A stretch of DNA of 64,000 bases, taken from positions 5,394,001 to 5,458,000 of the forward strand of contig NZ_CP115669.1 in NCBI RefSeq assembly GCF_029203285.1, in the 5' to 3' direction. Origin of the DNA: Pseudomonas sp. PSE14. Lineage in GTDB: Bacteria > Pseudomonadota > Gammaproteobacteria > Pseudomonadales > Pseudomonadaceae. The notes under the pieces are model-generated. The model did not search any database. It was not told the origin of the DNA and worked only from the letters and a program-made list of their open reading frames with translations. Within the stretch, counting starts at the first letter, position 1. Every line of letters begins with the position of its first letter. Shown in pieces: positions 1-7,745 of the stretch. The position numbers were made by a program, and so were the translations under genes.

Positions 1-362
1 TAGGTGGCGGCCTTGCGGCAGTCATTCCAGTGCCCCTCGACGCCATCGGGATAGAGCACCAGGAAGCCCTCGCGGTCTGCCAGGGCATCGAAGCGATAGC
101 CACTGTCACGACGCATTCGCTCGCCATTGCTCATGGAGCCGTGCAGCACCACCAGCAAGGCCGGCCGCTCGGCGAGCTGCCGCGGCGCATAGAGCACGTA
201 GCTGCGCCGCCGCTCAGCGAGGCGGATCGAGGAGTCCTCGCTGGTCCCACTCAGCGTAGGTCGTTGCCGCAGTTCCCCCGGCAGGTACCACCAGACTCCC
301 ACCAGCAGCAACATCACGAGCAACAGGATGAGTCCCTGCACGACGCGAATTGCGATACGCAT
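1..362 (-). CDS. PHB-depolymerase-like alpha/beta hydrolase (partial, C-terminus outside window)
   Basis: The frame opens at an ATG at 362 and runs off the left edge, so about 120 N-terminal residues are visible. They begin with a hydrophobic segment (about residues 8-27) that looks like a signal anchor or signal peptide. The hydrolase core follows: an RSYVLYAP strand, then LLVVLHGS with the HG oxyanion motif, and FLVLYPDGVEGHWNDC. The YPDG...W.DC pattern is typical of LpqC / esterase PHB-depolymerase family proteins, which are secreted or periplasmic serine hydrolases acting on polyester or feruloyl-type esters. The catalytic Ser, Asp and His lie outside the window, so activity cannot be checked and the substrate is unknown. 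Confidence 0.75.
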   Translation of the reverse strand, partial: MRIAIRVVQGLILLLVMLLLVGVWWYLPGELRQRPTLSGTSEDSSIRLAERRRSYVLYAPRQLAERPALLVVLHGSMSNGERMRRDSGYRFDALADREGFLVLYPDGVEGHWNDCRKAAT

Positions 363-499
363 GGCGTCTCTCCTCGCCCGCTCCACGGGCTTCGTGAACG
401 TCGGCCTTGGTCCAGGACAACACGCGCGGCGCCACTCCATGACAAACTCTAGCCGTCACATTCGAACGTCTTAGTCTTTGGTAACCCAGGAATCCGAAA

Positions 500-886
500 A
501 TGTTCCGAAGCTCTGTCCTGATGGCCGCCCTCCTCACCCTCGGCTGCACTACGCCGCTGCTGGCTGCCGAAGCCCTGACCGGCTGCGCCGCCAAGCAGGA
601 CGCCATCGAACGCCAGCTCGAAGAGGCCAAGGCCCACGGCAACGACAACCGGGTCGCCGGTCTGCAGACGGCGCTGGAGAAGGTGAAAACCTACTGCACC
701 GACGCCGGCCTGACGCAGGAGCGCAAGCAACGGGTGCTGGATGCGGAGCAGGAGGTCAGCCGGCGCGAGAAGGACCTGCGCAAGGCGATGGACAAAGGCG
801 ATGCGCAGAAGATCGAGAAGCGCAAGAACAAGCTGGCCGAGGCCCGCGCCGAGCTGGAGCAGGCCAAGCGCGAACTGGAGGAGTGA
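500..886 (+). CDS. DUF1090 family periplasmic protein (YqjC-like)
   Basis: The 128-residue product starts with a cleavable signal peptide ending near LLAAEA. The mature part has one conserved Cys pair (in TGCAAK and TYCTDAG) and a long charged, heptad-like helix rich in Glu, Lys and Arg (about residues 70-128), consistent with a coiled coil. This layout matches the DUF1090 / YqjC family of small periplasmic proteins, whose biochemical role is not established. An AGGA-type ribosome site lies just before the ATG. It stands alone, divergent from the esterase upstream and followed by repeats. Confidence 0.85.
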   Translation: MFRSSVLMAALLTLGCTTPLLAAEALTGCAAKQDAIERQLEEAKAHGNDNRVAGLQTALEKVKTYCTDAGLTQERKQRVLDAEQEVSRREKDLRKAMDKGDAQKIEKRKNKLAEARAELEQAKRELEE

Positions 887-903
887 TGCGTACGGGCGCG
901 GTT

Positions 904-1006
904 GTAGGCCGTTGCACCCCGCCCCGTCGTCAGCTCCGGAGCTGAGTTCGGAGCGTTCCGGGACCAAGGCCAAACGGCGTATAACGTTGAACGTTACACG
1001 CCCTAC
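904..1006. repeat. palindromic intergenic repeat with GTAGG...CCCTAC ends (copy 1)
   Basis: This segment ends in CGCCCTAC and contains the dyad ATAACGTTGAACGTTA. Its reverse complement matches the element starting at 61035 over about 70 bases: GTAGGGC, TAACGTTC, ACGTTATACGCCGT and CCTTGG are shared in order. A third relative lies at 41764. It carries no coding sequence. Confidence 0.6.
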
Positions 1007-1066
1007 GTTCCGGATATTCGCAGGACCCAGTCAGCGCTCCGCAGGGTAATCCGACCCTGGTCCGGG

Positions 1067-1133
1067 TTCGCGAGCAAGCTCGCTCCTACAGGGGCGCGCC
1101 GTGCTTTTCGTAGGAGCGAGCTTGCTCGCGAAC
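1067..1133. repeat. REP pair (BIME), inverted REP units
   Basis: Two REP units with the core TAGGAGCGAGCTTGCTCGCG face each other, at 1067-1090 (reverse) and 1110-1133 (forward), separated by about 19 bases. The same core recurs at 16361, 30671, 44796 and 55584. Together with the repeat at 904-1006 it fills the gap of about 300 bp between the DUF1090 gene and the convergent cytochrome gene; nothing else was recognised there. Confidence 0.9.
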
Positions 1134-1189
1134 CGCACGGCACGGCACGGCACGGCACCGAGCGCGAATCAGGCGCGCCCGCTATCGAC

Positions 1190-1657
1190 TCAGAGCGCGC
1201 GGAATTTCTTGTGGCAGGCTTCGCAGGCGTCTTCCACCGCGGCGAAGTCCTTGCGCACGCCCTCGGGCGTCGGCGCGGCATTGCGGGTGTTCTCGCCCAG
1301 GGCTCGGACGGCCTGCTGGAAGGTCTTGGCGTCGGCCTGGAACTCCAACTGGCGCTGCCAGATTTCCGCCTTGGCGCGGGTATCCTCGTTTTCCACCTGA
1401 TCAGCCGGCGGCTGGGTGCTGGGGAAGTATTGCCAGGGCTTGTCCGCCAGCTCGCCCAGCTTGGTCGAGCCTGCGCGGAACTTGTCCGCATCGAAGGGGA
1501 TGCGACCGCGCAGCATGCCGCCCATGTCCTCACTGGTCTTGAGCATCTCCTTGAACACCACCTGGCGCTTGGCCTCCGGCGAGTTGGGATCCAGGCGATG
1601 GCAACCGGCAAGCGCCGTGCCGGCGAGCAGCAGAACGAGCAGGGTCTTCAGCTTCAT
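1190..1657 (-). CDS. cytochrome c' / c-556 family lipoprotein
   Basis: This 155-residue product has a lipoprotein signal (LLAGTALAGC, lipobox LAGC) and a single haem-binding CxxCH motif (CEACH) nine residues from the C-terminus, followed by KKFR. A C-terminal CxxCH on a four-helix bundle is the hallmark of the cytochrome c' / c-556 family, monohaem proteins of the periplasmic side. It is probably anchored to a membrane by its lipidated Cys and may carry electrons or bind NO. The frame stays open upstream to 1795, but the ATG at 1657 is chosen because it begins the signal peptide. Confidence 0.88.
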   Translation of the reverse strand: MKLKTLLVLLLAGTALAGCHRLDPNSPEAKRQVVFKEMLKTSEDMGGMLRGRIPFDADKFRAGSTKLGELADKPWQYFPSTQPPADQVENEDTRAKAEIWQRQLEFQADAKTFQQAVRALGENTRNAAPTPEGVRKDFAAVEDACEACHKKFRAL

Positions 1658-1798
1658 GGGAGAACTCTTGTAGGACGGCGAAACACGGAAGCGCCGGATT
1701 ATCCGCCCCGATTTCCGAATGATCCAGAGCATCGGGAAGCGGCTGCGGCTATCCGCCGCAGCCGCCTGGATTTCGTTCAGCCGCCGTTCAGCCACCCA

Positions 1799-2629
1799 TC
1801 AGAGCTTCATCACCAGCATCCCCGCCAGCACCAGACTGCACGCCGCCAGGCGCGGCAAGCCGAAGGGCTCCTTGAGGAAGCGCATGCCGAACAGTACCAC
1901 CAGCAGCACGCTGGTCTCGCGCAGGGCCGCGGCCTCGGCGATGGAGCCCAGTTGCATGGCCCAGAGCACCAGCCCGTAGCTGAGCAGGACACAGAGACCG
2001 ACGCTGATACCGAGCTTCCAGTCGTTGATCCAGAATTTGGCGAAAGCGCGGGTGCGGCCGACCATGGCCATCACCGGGAACGGCAGGCCGGAGAGCAGCG
2101 ACAGCCAGACCAGGTAGTCCAGCGGACGTGGCCAGAGTTTCAGCGCGTTGCCGTCGATCCAGGTGTAGCTGCCGATGCACAGCCCCATCAGCAACACGGT
2201 GGGATAGGCGATCCAGGGCAGCTTCGAACCGCCGCCGCCCTTGAGCAGGAACAGCATGCCCAGCGGGATCAGCAGGATGCCGAGGATCTGCTTGCCGGTC
2301 AGGTGCTCGCCGCCGAAATACAGGGTCAGCGCCAGCACCACCAGCGGCGAGAGGCCGCGCATCAGCGGATAGACCAGCCCCAGGTCGCCGACCTTGTAGG
2401 CCTGGATCAGCAACACCCGGTAGACCAGCTGCAACGACACGGCGGCCAGCAGCCAGGGCCAGACCTCGGCGGGCGGAATCGCGATCCAGGGCAGCAGGGC
2501 CAGCGCGGCGCCCAGGCCGACCATGTCCATGCAGGCGACCACCAGCAGGCGGTCATTGCTGAATTTGACGAGGGTGTTCCAGGTGGCGTGCAGCAGGGCG
2601 GCCAGCAGCACCAGGGTAGTGGCGAGCAC
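1799..2629 (-). CDS. EamA/DMT-family inner-membrane transporter
   Basis: The 276-residue product has about ten hydrophobic segments in two similar halves, the normal architecture of EamA (drug/metabolite) transporters. Motifs include YPLMRGLSPL at the end of the first half and ALRETSVLLVVLFG in the second, both typical of EamA repeats. Substrate cannot be told from sequence. The chosen GTG start at 2629 has an AGGAG ribosome site seven bases upstream, which itself touches a perfect 14-bp palindrome (2640-2653). The gene is divergent from lemA. Confidence 0.85.
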   Translation of the reverse strand: MLATTLVLLAALLHATWNTLVKFSNDRLLVVACMDMVGLGAALALLPWIAIPPAEVWPWLLAAVSLQLVYRVLLIQAYKVGDLGLVYPLMRGLSPLVVLALTLYFGGEHLTGKQILGILLIPLGMLFLLKGGGGSKLPWIAYPTVLLMGLCIGSYTWIDGNALKLWPRPLDYLVWLSLLSGLPFPVMAMVGRTRAFAKFWINDWKLGISVGLCVLLSYGLVLWAMQLGSIAEAAALRETSVLLVVLFGMRFLKEPFGLPRLAACSLVLAGMLVMKL

Positions 2630-2639
2630 GGAATGACTC

Positions 2640-2653
2640 CTGGTATATACCAG
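2640..2653. promoter_or_regulatory. perfect palindrome CTGGTATATACCAG at the EamA gene start
   Basis: This 14-bp perfect palindrome directly abuts the AGGAG ribosome site of the EamA transporter. A possible -10 hexamer TAGAAT reads leftward at 2663-2658, which would put the transcript start inside the palindrome. It has the same length and TATATA centre as the HutC-type palindromes at 39601 and 40171, so a GntR-family operator is plausible. The binding protein is unknown. Confidence 0.45.
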
Positions 2654-2773
2654 ATCGATTCTACCCTGAGCGCCCCTACCGCCGGCAAGCGCCCGCGCTT
2701 TCGGACATTTCCCGCTGCGTACTCGGCCGGAACTGGCCTAGACTGGGCATTTCCGCCTGCACGAGCCCTTGCC

Positions 2774-3388
2774 ATGCCACGTCTGATCAAGTTCCTGACC
2801 TGCTACATCCTCGTCACCCTGCTCTCCGGCTGCGGCTACAACGCCATGCAGGCCGGCGACGAACAGGTGAAGGCCGCCTGGTCGGAAGTCCTCAACCAGT
2901 ACCAGCGCCGCGCCGACCTGGTGCCCAACCTGGTCAGCACCGTGAAGGGCTACGCCGCCCACGAAGCCAGCGTGCTGACCCAGGTGACCGAGGCCCGCGC
3001 CAAGGTCGGCAGCACCACGCTCAATGCCGATCAGTTGGGCGACGAAGCGGCGGTCAGGCGCTTCCAGCAGGCCCAGGGCGAGCTCAGCTCGGCGCTCTCA
3101 CGCCTGCTGGTGGTCTCCGAGAACTACCCGCAACTCAAGGCCGACGGCCTGTTCAAGGACCTGCTGACCCAGCTCGAAGGCACCGAGAACCGCATCACCG
3201 TCGCCCGCGGCCGCTATGTGAAAGCCGTGCAGGCGTACAACGTGCTGATCCGCCAGTTCCCGGAGGTCATCACCGCGAAAGTGCTCGGCTACCAGCCCAA
3301 GGCCAACTTCAGCGTGGAGAACGAAGCCGCCATCTCTACCGCGCCTAAAGTCGACTTCGGCAACGCCCCGGCGCAGCCCGCACAATGA
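2774..3388 (+). CDS. lemA: LemA family lipoprotein
   Basis: The 204-residue product opens with a lipoprotein signal (LVTLLSGC). It continues with the LemA signature: VKAAWSEVLNQYQRRADLVPNLV, then VTEARAKVG, SRLLVVSENYPQLKA, and the RYVKAVQAYN / FPEVITAKVLGY tail. LemA proteins are helical-bundle membrane proteins usually encoded beside a TPM-domain protein; their exact function is unsettled. The ATG at 2774 is chosen because it starts the signal peptide, although the frame is open far upstream. Its stop overlaps the next start by four bases (ATGA), implying translational coupling. Confidence 0.92.
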   Translation: MPRLIKFLTCYILVTLLSGCGYNAMQAGDEQVKAAWSEVLNQYQRRADLVPNLVSTVKGYAAHEASVLTQVTEARAKVGSTTLNADQLGDEAAVRRFQQAQGELSSALSRLLVVSENYPQLKADGLFKDLLTQLEGTENRITVARGRYVKAVQAYNVLIRQFPEVITAKVLGYQPKANFSVENEAAISTAPKVDFGNAPAQPAQ

Positions 3389-4368
3389 TCCTGGCGCGCG
3401 GGCTGCTGGCCGCCCTGCTGCTGTGCTGGGCGGCCCTGTTGCAGGCCGCGCCAGTCGCCATCCCGCCGCTCAGCGCGCGCGTCACCGACCTCACCCAGAC
3501 CCTCGACGCGGGCCAGCGCACTCAGCTCGAAAGCCAGCTCGCTGGCCTGGAGCAACGCAACGGCGCGCAGATCGCCGTGCTGCTGATTCCCTCCACCGGC
3601 GAGGACAGCATCGAGGATTACGCGGTACGCGCTTTCGAGCAGTGGAAGCTGGGCCGCAAAGGTGTGGATGATGGTGTGCTGCTGGTGATCGCCAAGAACG
3701 ACCGCACGCTGCGCATCGAAGTTGGCTACGGGCTGGAAGGCACCATCACTGACGTGCAGGCCGGACGGATCATTCGCGAACAGATCGTCCCCTTCTTCCA
3801 GAAAGGCGACTTCGCAGGAGGCGTCCAGGCCGGCGTGAACAGCCTGGTCGCCCTGATCGAACCTCCGGCCAACGCTGCCGCACCGGACAGCACCGATGAC
3901 GAGCTGCCGCGCACCGGCCCTGCCGAGAACTACAGCGATACCTACTCCAACCGCAATGCCGCGGCCAGCGAGGAAATCCCGCCCACGCGCCTGGCGGCGA
4001 TGTTCGGCCTGCTGATCGGCGTACCGCTGCTGGGCATGCTGCTGCCGGTGTCGTGGATGCGCCAGCGCAGCATGGGCCGTTACCTGCTGTGCAGCGCCGT
4101 AGTGGGTGCGGCGGCCTCCGGCGTGCTGCTGCTCAGCGAGGCGAACCCTGCGGCGCTGCAACAGCAGATGATCGGCGCCTTCTCGATCCCGCTGGTGCTG
4201 TACATCTTCTTCCTGCCGCCGATGTGGCTGACCATGGGCGTGCTGCAGCTGCTGATGAGCATCCTCAGCTCCATCGGCCGAGGTGGTCGCGGTGGCGGCG
4301 GAGGGGGCGGCGGGTTTCGGGGCGGCGGTGGTTCCAGCGGCGGCGGCGGTGCCTCCGGCCGCTGGTAA
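3385..4368 (+). CDS. TPM-domain (YgcG-like) membrane protein
   Basis: The 327-residue product has a signal peptide (about 1-22) and a TPM domain (about 28-155; LSARVTDLTQTLDAGQR at the start, IAVLLIPSTGEDSIEDYA, VLLVIAKNDRTLRIEVGYGLEG in the middle). A Ser/Asn-rich linker, three or four membrane segments (about 200-300) and a C-terminal Gly-rich tail ending SGRW follow. This is the classical YgcG / LemA-partner layout, with the TPM domain outside the inner membrane. The Gly tail after the last helix is characteristic of the family. Its start overlaps the lemA stop, so the two are one operon. Molecular role is uncertain; links to photosystem repair (plants) are only by domain. Confidence 0.9.
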   Translation: MILARGLLAALLLCWAALLQAAPVAIPPLSARVTDLTQTLDAGQRTQLESQLAGLEQRNGAQIAVLLIPSTGEDSIEDYAVRAFEQWKLGRKGVDDGVLLVIAKNDRTLRIEVGYGLEGTITDVQAGRIIREQIVPFFQKGDFAGGVQAGVNSLVALIEPPANAAAPDSTDDELPRTGPAENYSDTYSNRNAAASEEIPPTRLAAMFGLLIGVPLLGMLLPVSWMRQRSMGRYLLCSAVVGAAASGVLLLSEANPAALQQQMIGAFSIPLVLYIFFLPPMWLTMGVLQLLMSILSSIGRGGRGGGGGGGGFRGGGGSSGGGGASGRW

Positions 4369-4381
4369 CGACCGCTGAGAA

Positions 4382-5158
4382 TTACAGGGCGGCGACGCCC
4401 TGTTCTTCCTCGCGGATCGAGCGCAGCACCTGGCGCTGCAAGTCGATGAACTCGGCGCTGGCGGCCATGTCCTCGTGGCGCGGGCGGCCGAGCTTCACAT
4501 CGAAGGTGGCCTTGATCCGTCCCGGCCCCAGGCCCATCACCACGATGCGGTCGGACAGGTAAACCGCCTCTTCCACATCGTGGGTGACGAACATCACCGT
4601 AAGGCGATGGGTTTCCCAGATCCGCGTCAGCAGTTCCTGCATCTGGTGACGGGTCATGGCGTCCAGCGCACCGAAAGGCTCGTCCATCAGCAGGATCTTC
4701 GGCCGGTAGGACAGCGCGCGGGCAATCGCCACGCGCTGCTTCATGCCGCCGGACAGCTCGTTCGGATAGGCGTCGGCAAACTTCGTCAGCTTCACCAGTT
4801 CAAGGTGCTCATCGGCGATCTCGCGGCATTGCGCGCGGGACAGGCCGGCCGCCTTGAGGGCGAACTCGACGTTCTGCCGGGCGGTGAGCCAGGGCAGCAG
4901 GGTGTAGGACTGGAACACTACGCCGCGGTCCAGCCCCGGCCCGGTGATCGGCACGCCGTCGACCTTCACGCTGCCGCTGTCGAATTCCTCGAGGCCAGCG
5001 GCGATGGACAACAGCGTGCTCTTGCCGCAGCCCGAGGTGCCGACGATGGACACGAACTCGTTGTCTGCCAGGGTCAGGTCGATGTTGCGCAGCACCTCAC
5101 GGCGTGACTGGCCGACCGCGAAGCTCTTGTTCAGGCCGGAGATTTCCAAAGTCGCCAT
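4382..5158 (-). CDS. ABC transporter ATP-binding protein, taurine/sulfonate (TauB/SsuB) type
   Basis: This 258-residue ATPase has Walker A GTSGCGKST (about residues 41-49), Q-loop VVFQSYTLLPW, signature LSGGMKQR, Walker B ILLMDEPFGALD and the switch His in VTHD. The short single-domain form and the LLPWLTARQNVEFAL segment are typical of the TauB/SsuB/ThiZ group that energises import of taurine, sulfonates, nitrate or pyrimidine-like compounds. It overlaps the permease gene by one base (TGATG). Substrate is set by the binding protein and is not known. Confidence 0.88.
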   Translation of the reverse strand: MATLEISGLNKSFAVGQSRREVLRNIDLTLADNEFVSIVGTSGCGKSTLLSIAAGLEEFDSGSVKVDGVPITGPGLDRGVVFQSYTLLPWLTARQNVEFALKAAGLSRAQCREIADEHLELVKLTKFADAYPNELSGGMKQRVAIARALSYRPKILLMDEPFGALDAMTRHQMQELLTRIWETHRLTVMFVTHDVEEAVYLSDRIVVMGLGPGRIKATFDVKLGRPRHEDMAASAEFIDLQRQVLRSIREEEQGVAAL

Positions 5159-5964
5159 CAGCTGCGCCTCCGGTTGTAGCGGAACAGGACCTTCTCGCCG
5201 GCGCGCATGGCCTGGTCGGTGACCAGGCCGAGGAAGCCGAGCAGGAGGATGTAGCCGATGATGGTGTCGGTCTGGAAGAAGCGCTGGGACACGGTGATGC
5301 GGTAGCCCAGGCCCGAAGTCGCGGCCACGAGCTCCGCCAGCACCAGCCAGGTCCAGGCCCAGCCGAGACTGATCCGCAGGGCATCCCAGATGCCTGGCAG
5401 CGCACTGGGCAGGACGATCTTCAGGAGAATGCGGCGATCCGGCATGCCGAGGGTACGACCCAGGCCAACGAAGTCCGCCGGCACGCGCTTGATCGCGTCC
5501 ATCACCATCAGCACCTGCTGGAAGAAGGTGCCGATCCAGATGATGAGGAATTTCTGGAAGTCGCTGGTGCCGGCCCAGAGGATGGTCAGCGGGACGAAGG
5601 CGACCACCGGCATGTAGCGCACGAAGTCCACCAGCGGCTCGGTGGCGGCCTTCCAGAAGCCGTAGCAGCCGGCGAACACGCCGATCACGATGGACATCGC
5701 CGAAGACACCAGGAAGGCCACGGCGATGCGGTACACGCTGACCTTCAGGTCTGCCCAGAGGGTGCCGTCGGCGGCCAGCTTGAGCATGCGTGCCCAGACA
5801 TCGCCGGGCGCCGGCAGGAATATCTTCGGCACCGCGCCGCTGGCGCCGGCCAGCCACCAGAGCAGCGCCAGCAGCACGAATACGGCGCCGCCGATGAGCA
5901 GGAAATGACGCTGCGCGATCGGCTTGCCGATGGTGAACAGCGGGTTGGATTTACGGGCTTTCAT
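5158..5964 (-). CDS. ABC transporter permease, taurine/sulfonate (TauC/SsuC) type
   Basis: The 268-residue product has an N-terminal membrane helix (about 22-42), the signature IFLPAPGDVWARM just before the transport core, and about five further helices. The EAA-like coupling loop is seen as GLGRTLGMPDRRILLKIVLPSALPGI, the part that docks on the ATPase. This matches TauC/SsuC permeases of the inner membrane. It lies between the binding-protein gene (66 bp upstream) and the ATPase gene (1-bp overlap), forming a three-gene operon. Confidence 0.88.
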   Translation of the reverse strand: MKARKSNPLFTIGKPIAQRHFLLIGGAVFVLLALLWWLAGASGAVPKIFLPAPGDVWARMLKLAADGTLWADLKVSVYRIAVAFLVSSAMSIVIGVFAGCYGFWKAATEPLVDFVRYMPVVAFVPLTILWAGTSDFQKFLIIWIGTFFQQVLMVMDAIKRVPADFVGLGRTLGMPDRRILLKIVLPSALPGIWDALRISLGWAWTWLVLAELVAATSGLGYRITVSQRFFQTDTIIGYILLLGFLGLVTDQAMRAGEKVLFRYNRRRS

Positions 5965-6030
5965 GTCGGGCTCGTCGAACGGAGAAAGACGCGCGCCGGC
6001 TCAGGGGCCGGCGCACGATGTATCAGAGCG

Positions 6031-7038
6031 TCAGAGTGCCTCGATGAAGCGTGTGTCGATGGCCTGCGCCGGGGTGACCGGCTGCTGCAGGATGCCGGCC
6101 TCACTGGCAGCTTTCTGGATGTGCTCCAAGGAACCCTTCTGGAACGAGCCCTTCAGCTCGGCTTGGTTCTCCTTCACCGAGTAGAAGTGCACGCCGTCGA
6201 AGGCAGTGCTCAGCTCGGACTCCTCGGCGCCCACACCCTTGGCGATGGCGGCGCGGCCTTCGGCGGTTTTCTCCTGGTAGTGCTTCAGGCCCGCTTCCCA
6301 GCTCCTGATCAGCGCCAGCACCTGGCCGGGACGCTCCTTGAGCACCTCGTCGCGGACCACGAACACGTCGCTGATGATGCCCGGATCATCCGAGCCCTTG
6401 TACAGCAGGTTGACCTTGGGGTTCTGCTGCTTGGCGGCGGACAGGTAAGGCTCGTAGGTCACCGCGGCCGGTACCTGGCCGGCGATCAGCGCGCTGCCGG
6501 CGTTGGCGGCGGGCATCGGCACCGGCTGCACGTCGGCGATGGTCAGGCCGGCCTTGCGCAGGGCGCTGTGCAGGAGGATATCGCTGGTGGTGCCTTCCTC
6601 GTAGGCGACCTGCTTGCCCTTGAGGTCGGTCAGGGTCTTGATCGACGGATCGACGATCAGCGCATCGGCGCTGGTGCTCTGGTCCAGCAGCAGGACGATC
6701 TTCACTGGCAGGCCGGCGGCGACCATGGCCATGGCGGTGTGGGTGGCAAGGTTGCCGCCGTCGATCTGGCCGCTGGCCAGGGCGGCGTTCATGTCCTTGT
6801 CTTCGGTGAAGTTGACCAGTTCGACCTGCTCCAGGCCATTGGCCTTGAAGGCGCCAGCCTGCTCGGCGACATACCACTGGCCGTAGCCCAGCCAGGGCTG
6901 CATGCCCATCTTGAAGGTGCCGGCCTCGGGCTTGGTGTCGGCCTTGATCGCTGCGGCGTGCGCGGCGCCGGCCAGCAGCAGGCTGGCACAGGTGGCCACG
7001 GCCAGTTGGCGCAGCGCGGATGCGAAGGTGGTGTGCAT
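6031..7038 (-). CDS. ABC transporter substrate-binding protein, NMT1/SsuA/TauA-like
   Basis: The 335-residue product has a Sec signal peptide (cleavage near AAHAAA). A periplasmic type-II binding fold follows: MGMQPWLGYGQWYVAEQAGAF at the N-lobe, NAALASGQIDGGNLATHTAM, KGKQVAYEEGTTSDILLHSAL and AAVTYEPYLSAA in the hinge region. These are landmarks of the SsuA/TauA/NMT1 group. The ATG at 7038 is chosen over an upstream in-frame start because it begins the signal peptide and has a GGGGAGAG ribosome site. It is the first gene of the operon. No adjacent sulfonatase, deaminase or other enzyme hints at the ligand. Confidence 0.87.
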   Translation of the reverse strand: MHTTFASALRQLAVATCASLLLAGAAHAAAIKADTKPEAGTFKMGMQPWLGYGQWYVAEQAGAFKANGLEQVELVNFTEDKDMNAALASGQIDGGNLATHTAMAMVAAGLPVKIVLLLDQSTSADALIVDPSIKTLTDLKGKQVAYEEGTTSDILLHSALRKAGLTIADVQPVPMPAANAGSALIAGQVPAAVTYEPYLSAAKQQNPKVNLLYKGSDDPGIISDVFVVRDEVLKERPGQVLALIRSWEAGLKHYQEKTAEGRAAIAKGVGAEESELSTAFDGVHFYSVKENQAELKGSFQKGSLEHIQKAASEAGILQQPVTPAQAIDTRFIEAL

Positions 7039-7232
7039 GGTCTCTCCCCGGTCATTGTTTTGCAGCTGCATTCCTGGCGAATGAAGTACTGCTGGATCGG
7101 CGGGGAGCTTGCGTCGGCCCATGCCCGCCGTGGGCGGGCACAGGCTCACACTCAATCAATGCAAATGCAAAGGTTTCGCCGTAGTCCGGCTTGGCTCCGG
7201 GCACGCAGGCAATCACCGTTGCGCATCAGCCG

Positions 7233-7640
7233 TCAGGGCTGGGGAATGGCGTCGTCCTTGAACTGGTCCTTGATGTACTTGATCTCGGTGCGACCGTGGG
7301 GCGCCGGCTGGCCGTCCGGACCGATGTTCACGAAGACCATCTTGTCGACCGTGAGGATGCTCTTGCGGGTGATCTTGTTGCGCACTTCGCAGGTCAGGGT
7401 GATCGAGGTGCGGCCGAACTCGGTGGCGGTGATGCCCAGCTCGATGATGTCGCCCTGGCGCGCGGAACTGACGAAGTTGATCTCGGAGATGAACTTGGTG
7501 ACCACGCGCTGGTTGCCCAGCTGGACGATGGCGTAGATCGCCGCTTCTTCGTCGATCCATTTCAGAAGGCTGCCGCCGAACAGGGTGCCGTTCGGGTTGA
7601 GGTCTTCAGGCTTGACCCATTTGCGGGTGTGGAAATTCAT
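7233..7640 (-). CDS. acyl-CoA thioesterase, YciA-like hotdog protein
   Basis: This 135-residue single hotdog domain has the motif NPNGTLFGGSLLKWIDEEAAI, containing the catalytic Asp/Glu region, and VVTKFISEINFVSSARQGDIIELG, both typical of the YciA/BFIT-type acyl-CoA thioesterases. Such enzymes hydrolyse acyl-CoA to free acid and CoA in the cytoplasm. Its position next to glutaryl-CoA degradation genes is suggestive but it is transcribed away from them. An AGGAGC ribosome site precedes the ATG. Confidence 0.88.
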   Translation of the reverse strand: MNFHTRKWVKPEDLNPNGTLFGGSLLKWIDEEAAIYAIVQLGNQRVVTKFISEINFVSSARQGDIIELGITATEFGRTSITLTCEVRNKITRKSILTVDKMVFVNIGPDGQPAPHGRTEIKYIKDQFKDDAIPQP

Positions 7641-7745
7641 GGAAGCTCCTTCTTGGGAGGTTGCGCCTCGTGAGCGCGATGACGGGCAAAGCCCCGCCGG
7701 CTATGCAAGTCTGGACCCGGCCGAAACCCGGCACCTTGCCTTGGC

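Noticed and set aside
1211-3388. A 725-codon open frame on the plus strand
   Set aside because: Only its last 204 codons (LemA, from 2774) look like protein; the rest is antisense to the cytochrome and EamA genes, and high GC keeps frames open.
5104-7536. An 810-codon plus-strand frame
   Set aside because: It lies antisense to a complete ABC operon and a thioesterase with clear motifs; its composition is a His/Gln/Gly-rich shadow.
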